From assembly GCA_958352815.1 (NCBI GenBank), contig CATWQA010000018.1:1-37219 (forward strand): a stretch of 37,219 nt of DNA, given 5' to 3'. This document shows, piece after piece, positions 24,244-31,237 of this stretch (the first letter of the stretch is position 1; the number at the start of each line of letters is the position of its first letter). Made by a program: the position numbers and the translations under genes. The stretch is from an uncultured Eubacteriales bacterium. Lineage in GTDB: Bacteria; Bacillota; Clostridia; Monoglobales; Monoglobaceae. The notes beneath the pieces are model-generated. The model was not told the origin of the DNA. It saw only the letters and a list, made by a program, of their open reading frames with translations, and made no database searches.

Positions 24244-24284
24244 AAAAGCCGATAATCGGGGACGCTCCCCAAATTATCGACTTT
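24244..24284 (-). terminator. Intrinsic terminator of the NTF2-like gene pair
   Basis: Minus strand: AAAGTCGATAAT..GGGGA / TCCCC.ATTATCGGCTTT with a GCG loop, then TTTTAGTTTTT. A long, strong stem about 65 bp past the stop codon at 24350. Confidence 0.85.
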
Positions 24285-24349
24285 AATATGTTCCTTAAAT
24301 CCATTGAAATAAAATTTTGCCGCACCTACAGAGACAACAAGAATGCATA

Positions 24350-24916
24350 TTATTTTTTGTGCACAACCGAAGCTATATCAATTCCTGCCGACTTGAGCTT
24401 TCTCATTACAGCCGCCATGTACTCGTCAGTGCCGTTTTTATACGGGCCGTGTTCGCCGATTGCCACGTCAAGGAAGTCGTTGTAGTCACTGTTAACGTGA
24501 GTTTCCCAATGGGTAATTTCGCCGTACTCGTTTGTTTTTATGTAGCTGTACGCAAAGAAATCCATAAATTCTCCGTTATCTTTTCTATGTCCGCCAAAAT
24601 GGGATTTCCATGCCGCTCCCTCTATTGCAGGCCAGCATTCAAAGTCAAGCGCTGCCCAGTCGGGGAACTCTATTGAATATGAAAGAGCTTCCATTGTTGC
24701 GCTGTCCTCAACCGAAATGGGATATTCGTGCAGATTTATCGTGCCGTTTCCGAAATACGGGGACAAATAATCGGCGTTTTCTGCGAATTTCCAATCGTCA
24801 TAGGTTGCTCCGTCCTTTACAGCCCTCTTGTCATAGGCAGAAAAGTAGCTTTCCGCCAGACGTCTGTTCAGTGAAATTCTCTCCTCGTTTGTTAAGACCT
24901 TTTTATTTTCGTTCAC
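24350..24916 (-). CDS. NTF2-like / SnoaL-like protein (188 aa)
   Basis: Soluble and without a signal peptide or membrane segment. The composition (many Trp, Tyr and Phe; alternating beta-like segments; WAALDFECWPAI, EFMDFFAYSYIKTNEYGEI) suggests the NTF2/SnoaL cone fold, found in ketosteroid-isomerase-like enzymes and many proteins of unknown role. The start is GTG 24916 with AGGAGG 8 nt upstream; no ATG is nearby. It follows the gene at 24929-25336 by 12 bp and shares its terminator. Substrate is unknown. The fold call is from sequence feel rather than an alignment, so it is moderate. Confidence 0.6.
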   Translation of the reverse strand: MNENKKVLTNEERISLNRRLAESYFSAYDKRAVKDGATYDDWKFAENADYLSPYFGNGTINLHEYPISVEDSATMEALSYSIEFPDWAALDFECWPAIEGAAWKSHFGGHRKDNGEFMDFFAYSYIKTNEYGEITHWETHVNSDYNDFLDVAIGEHGPYKNGTDEYMAAVMRKLKSAGIDIASVVHKK

Positions 24917-24928
24917 TTTTCACGCCTC

Positions 24929-25336
24929 CTAACTTATTGCAATATCCGACAAAGCCCAGCCTTCAACAACCCTTACGCCAATCGGGTCGGGATTGTCCTT
25001 GAAATTTACAAATTCCATTGTATGCTGTAAAACCTCTTTCCCCGTATCGAGGTTTTTTATCTTAACCGTGTACCTGATTGCGCACCAATCATCCTTGATT
25101 ATCATGTTATCAAAGTTTCCCAGATGCATGGTAAAATGCTTAAAGAGCATTCCCATCATCTCCTTGTACTCTTGCAGAGTGAGACGTTTTTGCAGTCCGT
25201 TCACCTGAACATTATAGTGTGCGTCAGGCTCATAAAGCGTATTGCACCATTCAAGCCAGCCGTCATAGCCGCCGTTCCAGTTTCTAAAGCCTGTTTCAAG
25301 CCTATCTTTGATTGCTTCTTCCCAATTCCTTGCCAT
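24929..25336 (-). CDS. SnoaL-like / NTF2-like protein (135 aa)
   Basis: A short soluble protein with a typical SnoaL-like layout: N-terminal helices (WEEAIKDRLETGFRNW), an L-Y-x-P-D-A-H-Y-N-V strand, then FKHFTMHLGNFDNMIIKDDWCAIRYTVKI and a final strand pair with GVRVVEGWALSDI. Proteins of this pattern are often lyases, isomerases or small-molecule binders. It is first in a two-gene unit and divergent from a TetR-type regulator, so it is probably under that regulator's control. AGAGGT precedes the ATG. The specific function is unknown. Confidence 0.7.
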   Translation of the reverse strand: MARNWEEAIKDRLETGFRNWNGGYDGWLEWCNTLYEPDAHYNVQVNGLQKRLTLQEYKEMMGMLFKHFTMHLGNFDNMIIKDDWCAIRYTVKIKNLDTGKEVLQHTMEFVNFKDNPDPIGVRVVEGWALSDIAIS

Positions 25337-25391
25337 AGTTATGACCTCTTTTCTAAATTTTTCCCTCCGCCTGCTTTTAAATCAAAACACC

Positions 25392-25420
25392 TTGCAAATA
25401 TAATTCTAATATGATATATT
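25392..25420 (+). promoter_or_regulatory. Promoter of the TetR-type gene, overlapping a divergent promoter
   Basis: Plus strand: TTGCAA (25392-25397), a 17-bp spacer and TATATT (25415-25420). On the minus strand a TTGATT-17-TAGAAT pair in the same stretch could serve the NTF2-like genes. AATAT-GAT-ATATT between them is a possible operator. Confidence 0.55.
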
Positions 25421-25474
25421 GGTAAAATCAACCGACAATATTTCTAAATGCGTAGGGATAATAGAGGAGTAACC

Positions 25475-26065
25475 ATGAACACAAAAAACAATCAAAGATA
25501 TATGAATACGGAAAACAAAATTAACCGTGCCCTGAAATCATTATTGTTAAAGGAAAAAAGTCTAAAGAAAATAACCGTTCGCAATATATGCAAGGAAGCG
25601 CAAATACATCATACCACCTTCTATGAGCATTATATTGATATTTTTGACCTTGTCGAAAAAACAGAGCGGCAAATGGGGAACGGGCTTTATGAATATATAG
25701 AAGCAAAGAAAAATATAGATGACAACTCTCTGTCTGTTTCATTCATTACGGCTATTATAGAATATGTTAAGGCTAACAAGGATTTTTACACGGTGTACTT
25801 AAGCGATTACGGTCTGTCATCTGTGGATAATGGATTTCAGCGCGTATGGTCAATTATCGAACAAAACATGTCCTATGACCGTTTTGATTATAATGAAATC
25901 AAATATAACTTTGAGTTTTGCAAGGCCGGCTCTTTAAAGGTCATATCATGCTGGCTGAGTAACGATTGCCGCGAGTCCGTGGAAGAAATATCAGAAATAC
26001 TGTTTCAATTATTTCAGCTGCTGCAATCACGGTATCCAATACTGTCCGAAAACCTTTTCGGATAA
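25475..26065 (+). CDS. TetR family transcriptional regulator
   Basis: A 196-residue protein from ATG 25475, chosen because AGAGGAG lies just upstream. The N-terminal three-helix DNA-binding domain covers about 18-62 (INRALKSLL...KKITVRNICKEAQIHHTTFYEHY), with the TetR hallmark T-x-F-Y-x-H-Y. The C-terminal ligand domain has the look of the subgroup with an atypical, poorly conserved C-terminus. It is divergent from the two NTF2-like genes and is a likely regulator of them. The stop codon abuts a truncated dispersed repeat. Confidence 0.85.
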   Translation: MNTKNNQRYMNTENKINRALKSLLLKEKSLKKITVRNICKEAQIHHTTFYEHYIDIFDLVEKTERQMGNGLYEYIEAKKNIDDNSLSVSFITAIIEYVKANKDFYTVYLSDYGLSSVDNGFQRVWSIIEQNMSYDRFDYNEIKYNFEFCKAGSLKVISCWLSNDCRESVEEISEILFQLFQLLQSRYPILSENLFG

Positions 26066-26395
26066 TATCGGAATAATGAGCGCCGTCTAACATCAAAGAT
26101 GTTGGGTCACAGCTGCGCCCGCCGACACACCAGCCGTTTTCACCAAACAAACGGAATTACCGTATATGCAACTCACCAATTTCGTAGGGGGCGGATTCCT
26201 ATACGCCCCGCTTGTCATATTACACAGTAAATATCATATTATGCGGATTTGAGGTTTTGTTTAAATACAATTCCCGTTAAATATATAATCACATTGGTTT
26301 GCATACGGGGCGTCTGGGAAGCCGCCCCCTACACCGTAATGATTTACATATATCCAAACTTGTTAATTTTGATAAATTTTTTAAATATTACACAG
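26066..26395. repeat. Dispersed repeats between the TetR gene and the helicase loader gene
   Basis: No gene. A truncated 93-bp cassette (hairpin AACATC/GATGTT, ending GGTCACA at about 26112) begins within a few bases of the TetR stop codon. Then GTAGGGGGCGGATTCCTATACGCCCC (26186-26211, an empty palindrome), the CATATTATGCGGATTTG...CCCGTTAAATATATAATCACATTGG core, and GGGGCGTCTGGGAAGCCGCC at about 26308-26332. Confidence 0.65.
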
Positions 26396-26397
26396 CA

Positions 26398-27225
26398 CTA
26401 TACCCCCAGTATCTTCTTTGTTTCCAAATAATCCTTCCCCGCCTTTTCCCTGCGGCGGCTCTTGCCCTTAATCTCAATGGGGTGACAGCATTCCAGTATT
26501 CTGTCATAAATTCGCTCATGGAAAACGTCCTCGGGCTTTTTTATTTGGTCAATAGTCAGATTTGTGGTGATTATCATAGGCAGACCTGTTCTGTACCTGC
26601 CGTCAATAATATTGAAGATCTGCTCCAGCATATACTCGCTGCCCCGCTCTGCGCCGAAGTCGTCAATAACCAGCAGGGAGTACCGTCTCAGGCTGTCTAT
26701 GTAGTCCTGTCCGTCGTCTCGGCTGTCCCTAAGGCTGTTGACCATGCGGCTCAGCCCCGTAATCAGACAGGGAATATTTTTGTCAAGCAGAGCGTTTACG
26801 GCGCAGGCTGCCATGTAGGTTTTCCCCGTGCCCACAGCTCCCCAGAGCAGCAGTCCTTTTCCCGTCTTCCTGAACGTGTCAAAGTTGTCAACATATGCTC
26901 TTACGGCCTTTGATACCTGAGACTCAGGGTTGTCATCGTTCTCAAAGGTCATCTCACTCATGTTCCTGTCGGGAAACGCATTGCTGCGTTTTTCACTACT
27001 CTGCAAGCGGAATAAAAACTCCTCGTACTCCCGTTCTATGCGTTCCTGCTCACAGTGGCAAGTGCAGCTCACCACACTCTCCTCGCCGCGTATTTTAATC
27101 CTTGTCTGCACCCTTGTGTTGCAGTTAGCGCAGTACAGCAGCCCGTCCTCTCCCATATAGGTGGGCTTTTCGTTTTTTTCCTTTTCCATTACCGCTTCCG
27201 CTGTTTCCGTAAAAGTATTACTCAT
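26398..27225 (-). CDS. DnaC/DnaI-like helicase loader ATPase
   Basis: A 275-residue AAA+ protein. An N-terminal cysteine cluster (C32, C35, C54, C56, C58) is a probable zinc site, as in the N-terminal domain of some loaders. Walker A is GAVGTGKT (129-136), Walker B is LLVIDDFGAE (184-193), sensor 1 is TTNLT (220-224), and an arginine-finger segment HERIYDRI lies at about 236-243. These match DnaC/DnaI/IstB-type loaders. With a DnaD-like partner upstream rather than a transposase, a role in loading replicative helicase is more likely than IstB. The start follows AGGAG. Whether it is a host gene or a prophage remnant is unresolved. Confidence 0.88.
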   Translation of the reverse strand: MSNTFTETAEAVMEKEKNEKPTYMGEDGLLYCANCNTRVQTRIKIRGEESVVSCTCHCEQERIEREYEEFLFRLQSSEKRSNAFPDRNMSEMTFENDDNPESQVSKAVRAYVDNFDTFRKTGKGLLLWGAVGTGKTYMAACAVNALLDKNIPCLITGLSRMVNSLRDSRDDGQDYIDSLRRYSLLVIDDFGAERGSEYMLEQIFNIIDGRYRTGLPMIITTNLTIDQIKKPEDVFHERIYDRILECCHPIEIKGKSRRREKAGKDYLETKKILGV

Positions 27226-27309
27226 AATAAAAGTCTCCTTTCGCCGCTCCGCACCGACATATTTTAGCAGTTAAATTTCTCTTATCTGCGGAGCAAATAA
27301 TGATAAGAG

Positions 27310-27560
27310 AATTATTCTATAAAGGTAAAATCCTTTATTAAACCTGTTTTGATAAAGCAGCGTAGTTGCATTACAGGGGTTTGGGGCAACGCCCCAATCG
27401 GTTTCCCCGAAGGGGAAAAACGACGGCGCTCAGGGCGGAGGCGGCTGTGACCCAACTTCTTTGAAGTTGGATGGCTCACATTGTTTCGATTTGTACAAAG
27501 TAAGCAATGTCAATAACACACCTTAGTTGTTGATAATGCGAGCGCAACAGGGTGGGCGAC
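27310..27560. repeat. Repeat cluster between the two replication genes
   Basis: No gene. At 27377-27420 are GGGTTTGGGGC/GCCCC and TTTCCCC/GGGGAAA, the same hairpins as 25-63 but inverted. The 93-bp cassette and its host repeat (AGCGCAACAGGGTGGGCGAC) follow. Confidence 0.7.
27446..27538 (+). repeat. 93-bp nested cassette, copy 4
   Basis: Starts TGTGACCCAACTTC with the CCAACTTC/GAAGTTGG hairpin, contains AATGTCAATAACAC and GTTGTTG, and stops before CGAGCGCAACAGGG. Confidence 0.75.
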
Positions 27561-27577
27561 AAGCTTTATTATCAAAT

Positions 27578-28324
27578 TTAAAAGGGCAGGTCGTCAGCCT
27601 CGGTTTCGTAATCCCTGGTGGTTTCCCCTCGGGCGGCGGCCTCCTCCTTATCTCTTTTAGCCCAATTCCTGATAACCGCCAGGTAGTTTTTATAGGTCTT
27701 TCCCGACGACGCCATGTATTCGCTCAGCCTCTCCACCCGCTCCTCCCAATCCGTAAATTCATCTTTTAATTTTTCTATATCTTTATCACTGAGAAGAACA
27801 TTCTTATATTCTCCGTAATAATGACGTTTGTCATTTTGGGGAGGGGGAGCTTTTGCGGGCTGTAAGTCCGCAGCTTCACTCTCTCCTACCCTCTCCTCAC
27901 CTATACTATCCTTATCTATACTATCCTTACCTAACCTTACCTGGGTTGCCAAATGGTCAACCGTTGGTATACCATCGGTTGACACCACCTCGTAAACCCC
28001 ATTATTGCGTACATTCAGTGTTGCCTTTTCGTCCGTGTATATAGTCTCTGTATACCTATCTCTCCTGAGATAGTTGTTGCATTTCCAATCCTTAATAACG
28101 CAGGTTCCGTTATCAAAGCGGATAATATAGTTATCCTCAATCAGCCTGTCTAAATCATCTGCCCCGGCTCCGCAAAACGCCATTATCTTGCGGGGCGAGC
28201 CCACAAACCCGTCATCGTCCGCCCTCATGCCCAGATGAAAATACAGATTCTGTGTGGTGGCGGGCATATCAAGGAACCTGTCTGTGTCCACAACATCAAG
28301 GCTGAACATTCTTCTTTTTGCCAT
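27578..28324 (-). CDS. Replisome-organiser-like (DnaD-like) protein with an SSB-type tail
   Basis: From ATG 28324 (AGGGGG 8 nt upstream) it encodes 248 residues. The N-terminal part (about 1-110) resembles phage replisome organisers: KRRMFSLDVVDTDRFLDMP, FHLGMRADDDGFVGSPRKIM and WKCNNYLRRDRY, a winged-helix domain. A low-complexity linker (DSIDKDSIGEE) leads to a helical DnaD-like region (about 180-235). The last residues are ADDLPF, like the C-terminal tail of Firmicutes SSB. With the downstream helicase loader it forms a plausible helicase-loading pair. Phage origin is possible, but no phage structural genes are present. Confidence 0.8.
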   Translation of the reverse strand: MAKRRMFSLDVVDTDRFLDMPATTQNLYFHLGMRADDDGFVGSPRKIMAFCGAGADDLDRLIEDNYIIRFDNGTCVIKDWKCNNYLRRDRYTETIYTDEKATLNVRNNGVYEVVSTDGIPTVDHLATQVRLGKDSIDKDSIGEERVGESEAADLQPAKAPPPQNDKRHYYGEYKNVLLSDKDIEKLKDEFTDWEERVERLSEYMASSGKTYKNYLAVIRNWAKRDKEEAAARGETTRDYETEADDLPF

Positions 28325-28483
28325 ATGTTTTCCCCCTGTCGGCTTACGCAATCAACAAAATTTTTGATTTAGTCTATACAAATAATACTACAAATTTTGA
28401 TAATCGTCAATAGTTTCGGGGGCTTACGGCACTAAATGTCACCTGTGCGGGCACCAAAGGGAAATATGATACAGACTAAAATA

Positions 28484-28508
28484 AAAACCGCCCCACAGCG
28501 GAGCGGTT
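28484..28508 (-). terminator. Second terminator after tRNA-Thr
   Basis: Minus strand: AACCGCTCCG / GGGGCGGTT stem around CTGT, then TTTTTATTTT. Confidence 0.85.
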
Positions 28509-28520
28509 AAAGAGCAAAAT

Positions 28521-28547
28521 AAAAGCCGCCCTCTGCAGGACGGCTTT
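28521..28547 (-). terminator. First terminator after tRNA-Thr
   Basis: Minus strand: AAAGCCGTCC / GGGCGGCTTT stem with a TGCAGA loop, then TTATTTT. It lies about 27 bp after the tRNA. Confidence 0.85.
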
Positions 28548-28573
28548 ATACGCCCGAGAAGCACGGGCTGCTG

Positions 28574-28649
28574 TGGAGCCGATAAGCGGAATCGAACCGC
28601 TGACCTATTCATTACGAGTGAATCGCTCTACCGACTGAGCTATATCGGC
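28574..28649 (-). tRNA. tRNA-Thr (anticodon CGU)
   Basis: A 76-nt tRNA with an encoded CCA end. The acceptor stem GCCGATA/TATCGGC is perfect. The D-arm has AGCTCAGTCGGTAGAGC. The anticodon stem is ATTCA/TGAAT with loop CTCGTAA, anticodon CGT, reading codon ACG. The T-arm is AGCGG-TTCGATT-CCGCT. It has its own promoter and two terminators, so it is expressed independently. No integration scar or attL/attR repeat of its 3' end is seen nearby. Confidence 0.98.
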
Positions 28650-28663
28650 ATCGGCACTATGAC

Positions 28664-28692
28664 AGTATACATTAAATTGTCGTAATTGTCAA
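28664..28692 (-). promoter_or_regulatory. Promoter of tRNA-Thr
   Basis: Minus strand: TTGACA (28687-28692), a 17-bp spacer and TATACT (28664-28669), about 15 bp ahead of the mature tRNA 5' end. Confidence 0.9.
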
Positions 28693-28724
28693 GTGTTATT
28701 TTAAATATATTTTGTATGTCAAGT

Positions 28725-29215
28725 CTTTGATAAAGCCAAAGCCTTTATCAAAACGATATGGGTTGGCAATAATCCCCCATATTCCCATTCGTAGGGGCGC
28801 CATTTATGTAAGCAACAACTTAGGTGTATTATTGACATTACATACTATTGCTAAATCGGAATACAGTGAGCCGTCCAACTTCAAAGAAGTTGGGTCACAA
28901 TTGCGCCCGCTGAATATGTTAACGGATCAACATTTATTATGCGAATTTGGGCATTTGTTTAAATCATAATCCCTGTCAATTTATATAATCACAATGGTGT
29001 GTCTGTCGCCCGCCCCGTTGCGCTTGCCGCTCTCCTCCCCAAGCGCCGGGGCGGGCAGGGCTCCCAAAAGGTTGGTAGCGAAGCGAAGGCGTTATGTCCG
29101 CGTTTACAAGGACATAGCCGCAGCAAGCGTTACCTTTTGGGATTGAGGAGGAACGACGCAGCGGGTGACTGATTTTTGTGCAAACAAAAATCGGAACAGA
29201 GCGAAGTCCGTTCCG
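28725..29215. repeat. Dispersed repeats between tRNA-Thr and TA copy 3
   Basis: No gene. TTGATAAAGCC/GCCTTTATCAA hairpin, then GTAGGGGCGCCATTTA interrupted by the 93-bp cassette, then the inverted core (CCTGTCAATTTATATAATCACAATGG). The CGCCCGCCCCG palindrome follows. 29053-29215 is the longest copy of the variable-arm hairpin family: CCCAAAAGG/CCTTTTGGG, an inner TATGTCC/GGACATA, the GAGGAGGAACGACGCAGCGG linker, GATTTTTG/CAAAAATC, and CGGAAC/GTTCCG. Confidence 0.7.
28807..28899 (-). repeat. 93-bp nested cassette, copy 5 (inverted)
   Basis: Runs from TGTAAGCAACAAC to GTTGGGTCACA. Flanks are GGGGCGCCATTTA and ATTGCGCCCG; the joined, empty form is present at 12696-12717 and elsewhere. Confidence 0.85.
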
Positions 29216-29290
29216 ACGTGGTTAGCCACCCCATTTTACTAAGGAAGGGGGTGTTCATCTCCATTATGATACATAAGGAGGTGATTGCTA

Positions 29291-29362
29291 ATGAAATTAT
29301 TATTGCGAGTATTACTACTCACTATAATCTTTCTTATGGTTTTCACCATAAAAGCAATGTAA
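29291..29362 (+). CDS. Small hydrophobic peptide, candidate type I toxin (copy 3, divergent)
   Basis: A 23-residue peptide starting MKLLLR, with a Leu/Ile/Phe-rich core and the same TIKAM end as copies 1 and 2. GGAGGTG lies 7 nt before the ATG and can be masked by upstream CATCTCC (7 bp with one wobble); CACCCC/GGGGTG forms a second upstream stem. The body has diverged from copies 1 and 2, yet the C-terminus, the translation-masking theme and the antisense half are retained. No sense promoter is visible: the sequence upstream of GGTTAGCC (29220-29227) is a dispersed repeat. The peptide may therefore be silent. Confidence 0.55.
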   Translation: MKLLLRVLLLTIIFLMVFTIKAM

Positions 29363-29438
29363 CCGCCCCTCTTGCCAAAGGCGGTTACATCGTTGACCAT
29401 TATTTTGGCTAACCGTTAGTTCGGTTTACCTTTTATCT
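29348..29438 (-). ncRNA. Candidate antisense antitoxin RNA (copy 3)
   Basis: Predicted from the promoter at 29445-29473. It starts near AAGCAGATAAAAGGTAAACCGAA and ends at GTAACCGCC/GGCGGTTAC (29359-29388, a perfect 9-bp stem) followed by TTGCTTTTAT. The stem is longer than in copies 1 and 2, where one internal pair is mismatched. Confidence 0.55.
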
Positions 29439-29444
29439 GCTTTT

Positions 29445-29473
29445 ATTATACAATATTTTTTTCCTAAAGTCAA
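29445..29473 (-). promoter_or_regulatory. Antisense promoter of TA-like locus 3
   Basis: Minus strand: TTGACT (29468-29473), a 17-bp spacer and TATAAT (29445-29450), the same layout as copies 1 and 2. Confidence 0.8.
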
Positions 29474-29629
29474 CTGCTATTTTTGTATTTTTTGATAAGG
29501 TGTTTAGCTGCGGGCGCAGCATGCGGCACCCCCTACTACTATGTAAATGCTAAAACTTTACTTTACGCTATACCCATGCAATTTTATTTGTACTTGATAA
29601 TATAACCTGTCGCCTAGCCCTGTTCCGCC

Positions 29630-30120
29630 CGCCAGACCCGGCGGCGTTGGTTTTCCCCTTCGGGGAAACCGATTGGGGCTCCGCCCCAAACCCCAATTTA
29701 TATGACTTACGATTATAAACATCCCTTTTTACGTGCTTAAAGCCCGCCCCGGCGCTTGGGGAGGTCGGGCAAGCGCAAACGGGGCGGGCGACAGATATAA
29801 CAATGTGATTATATGAATTTACAGGGATTACGGGTAAAATAAATCTCAAACCCGTATAACTAGGTTAAAACTGTTAAAATAATCAACGGGCGCAATTGTG
29901 ACCCAACATCTTTGATGTTGGTTGGCGCTCATTATTCCGATTTAGCAATAATATGCAATGTCAATAATACACCTAAGTTGTTGCTTACATAAATGGCGCC
30001 CCTACGAATTTAACGGTTACATATATACCTATCCATATACAAAATGCGCCGCAGGCGCAAACTCGTGAAAAATCGTTAGATTTTTCGCGAAGAGGAGGAG
30101 CAAGGCAGCGGGCGTATGTT
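29630..30120. repeat. Composite dispersed repeats with the cassette in a second site
   Basis: No gene. TTTTCCCC/GGGGAAA and GGGGC/GCCCC hairpins (29650-29690). Then composite repeat copy 3 (29744-30008), with an empty first site (GGTCGGGCAAGCGCAAA) but the cassette in the second. From 30045, the variable-arm family: GTGAAAAATC/GATTTTTCGC and a GAGGAGGAGCAAGGCAGCGGG linker. Confidence 0.75.
29897..29989 (+). repeat. 93-bp nested cassette, copy 6
   Basis: TGTGACCCAACATC to TTGCTTACA, inserted in GGGCGCAAT/TAAATGGCGCCCC. The empty site GGGCGCAATAAATGGCGCCC is at 12697-12716, 15641-15660 and about 19935-19954. Confidence 0.85.
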
Positions 30121-30132
30121 TTTCTTGATAAA

Positions 30133-30162
30133 GAAAAACGGAGCAAAGCGAACTTTGCTCCG
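30133..30162 (-). terminator. Intrinsic terminator of dxr-rseP, formed by a dispersed repeat
   Basis: Minus strand: CGGAGCAAAG / CTTTGCTCCG (10 bp) with a TTCG loop, followed by TTTTTCTTT. It is the right end of a variable-arm repeat, 26 bp past the rseP stop codon, with the 7-bp tandem repeat between them. Confidence 0.85.
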
Positions 30163-30187
30163 ACGTCTCTACACTCTACATTCTACA

Positions 30188-31237
30188 TTAAAGGAACCCT
30201 GTTATCAGCCGTGTTATATCATTCCAGGTGGCAAACAGCATTAGCCCTATCAGCAATATAAACCCGATAAAGTGGACATAGCCCTCCTTTTCCCGCGGCA
30301 CGGGCTTTCTGAAAATCATCTCTATCAGCACAAAGAATATTCTTCCGCCGTCAAGGGCGGGCAGGGGCAGCAGGTTCATCACACCTATATTCACCGCCAA
30401 AAATCCCGCAAAGAATATTAAATCCATAAGCCCTGTCTTTGCCACGGTGGTCATGGCGGACACCACGCCCACAGGGCCCGACAGGTCTGAAACTCCCGCT
30501 TCGCCAGTGAACAGCATACCCAGGGACACAAAGACCAGCTTCACCATCCACACCGTTTGGAAAAAGCTCTCGTGGAGCACGGACAGCAGGCTTGTTGGGT
30601 TTTGCTTCACCGTGAAGCCCACAAGGTAGTATGGGCTTCCGTCCTCCAAGGTTAGCTCCATGGGGGTAAAGCTCTCGGTATAGGTCTTGCCATCCCGCTT
30701 AAATTTTATCTCGCACTCCCCCTCGCCGCTGTAGCGGCTGAGCTCAAAGGACAGGTCTCGCTTAATATTAACCCTCGTTCCGTTAAGCCCCACAACCTTA
30801 TCCCCCGGCTGCAAAAACCGTGCGGCGTCGCTTTCCGCCTCGACGCTCTCGATTGTGGTGGAGACTATGCCTCCGGTCTGATAGGCGGAGGAGGTTACTA
30901 TAATCGTCACTATAACAAAGCCCAGCAGTATGTTCATGGCTGCTCCCGCCGCCAGAACTATCATGCGCTGCCAGGGCTTCTTGTTGGTAAAGGCTCCCTC
31001 GCTGTCGCTCTCCTCGTCCTCCGCCTCCATGGCGCAGAAGCCGCCCATGGGTATGGCGCGGACGGAATAGACTGTGCTCTTGCCCTGCCTTTGGTATATA
31101 ACAGGACCCATGCCTATGGCAAACTCCTCAACCGTAACCCCGAAAATACGAGCGGCGATAAAATGCCCCAGCTCGTGAACGAAGATTATCACTCCGAAAA
31201 CTATTACAGCCGCTATAATGGTTAATACTGTCTGCAT
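30188..31237 (-). CDS. rseP: Site-2 membrane metalloprotease RseP family
   Basis: A membrane-embedded zinc protease that cuts transmembrane segments of regulators or leftover signal peptides. The 349 residues hold the active-site HELGH (about 21-25) in the first helix, a second helix region around 90-115, and a PDZ domain (about 125-200, GDKVVGLNGTRV). The second active-site motif NLLPLPALDGGR contributes the zinc-binding Asp. ATG 31237 overlaps the dxr end by 16 bp, and GAGGTG precedes it. The dxr-rseP order is standard in Firmicutes. Its substrates here are unknown. Confidence 0.94.
   Translation of the reverse strand: MQTVLTIIAAVIVFGVIIFVHELGHFIAARIFGVTVEEFAIGMGPVIYQRQGKSTVYSVRAIPMGGFCAMEAEDEESDSEGAFTNKKPWQRMIVLAAGAAMNILLGFVIVTIIVTSSAYQTGGIVSTTIESVEAESDAARFLQPGDKVVGLNGTRVNIKRDLSFELSRYSGEGECEIKFKRDGKTYTESFTPMELTLEDGSPYYLVGFTVKQNPTSLLSVLHESFFQTVWMVKLVFVSLGMLFTGEAGVSDLSGPVGVVSAMTTVAKTGLMDLIFFAGFLAVNIGVMNLLPLPALDGGRIFFVLIEMIFRKPVPREKEGYVHFIGFILLIGLMLFATWNDITRLITGFL

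Noticed and set aside
26398..28324. Insertion sequence with IstB, or a prophage
   Set aside because: The ATPase resembles IstB as well as DnaC, but no IstA transposase, terminal repeats, integrase or phage structural genes flank it.
28574..28649. tRNA-Thr as an integration site
   Set aside because: No repeat of the tRNA 3' end and no integrase is visible in the window.
29176..29412. 78-codon plus-strand frame over TA copy 3
   Set aside because: It starts inside a dispersed repeat and reads the peptide region in another frame. The 23-codon frame has the ribosome binding site and the TIKAM end shared with copies 1 and 2.
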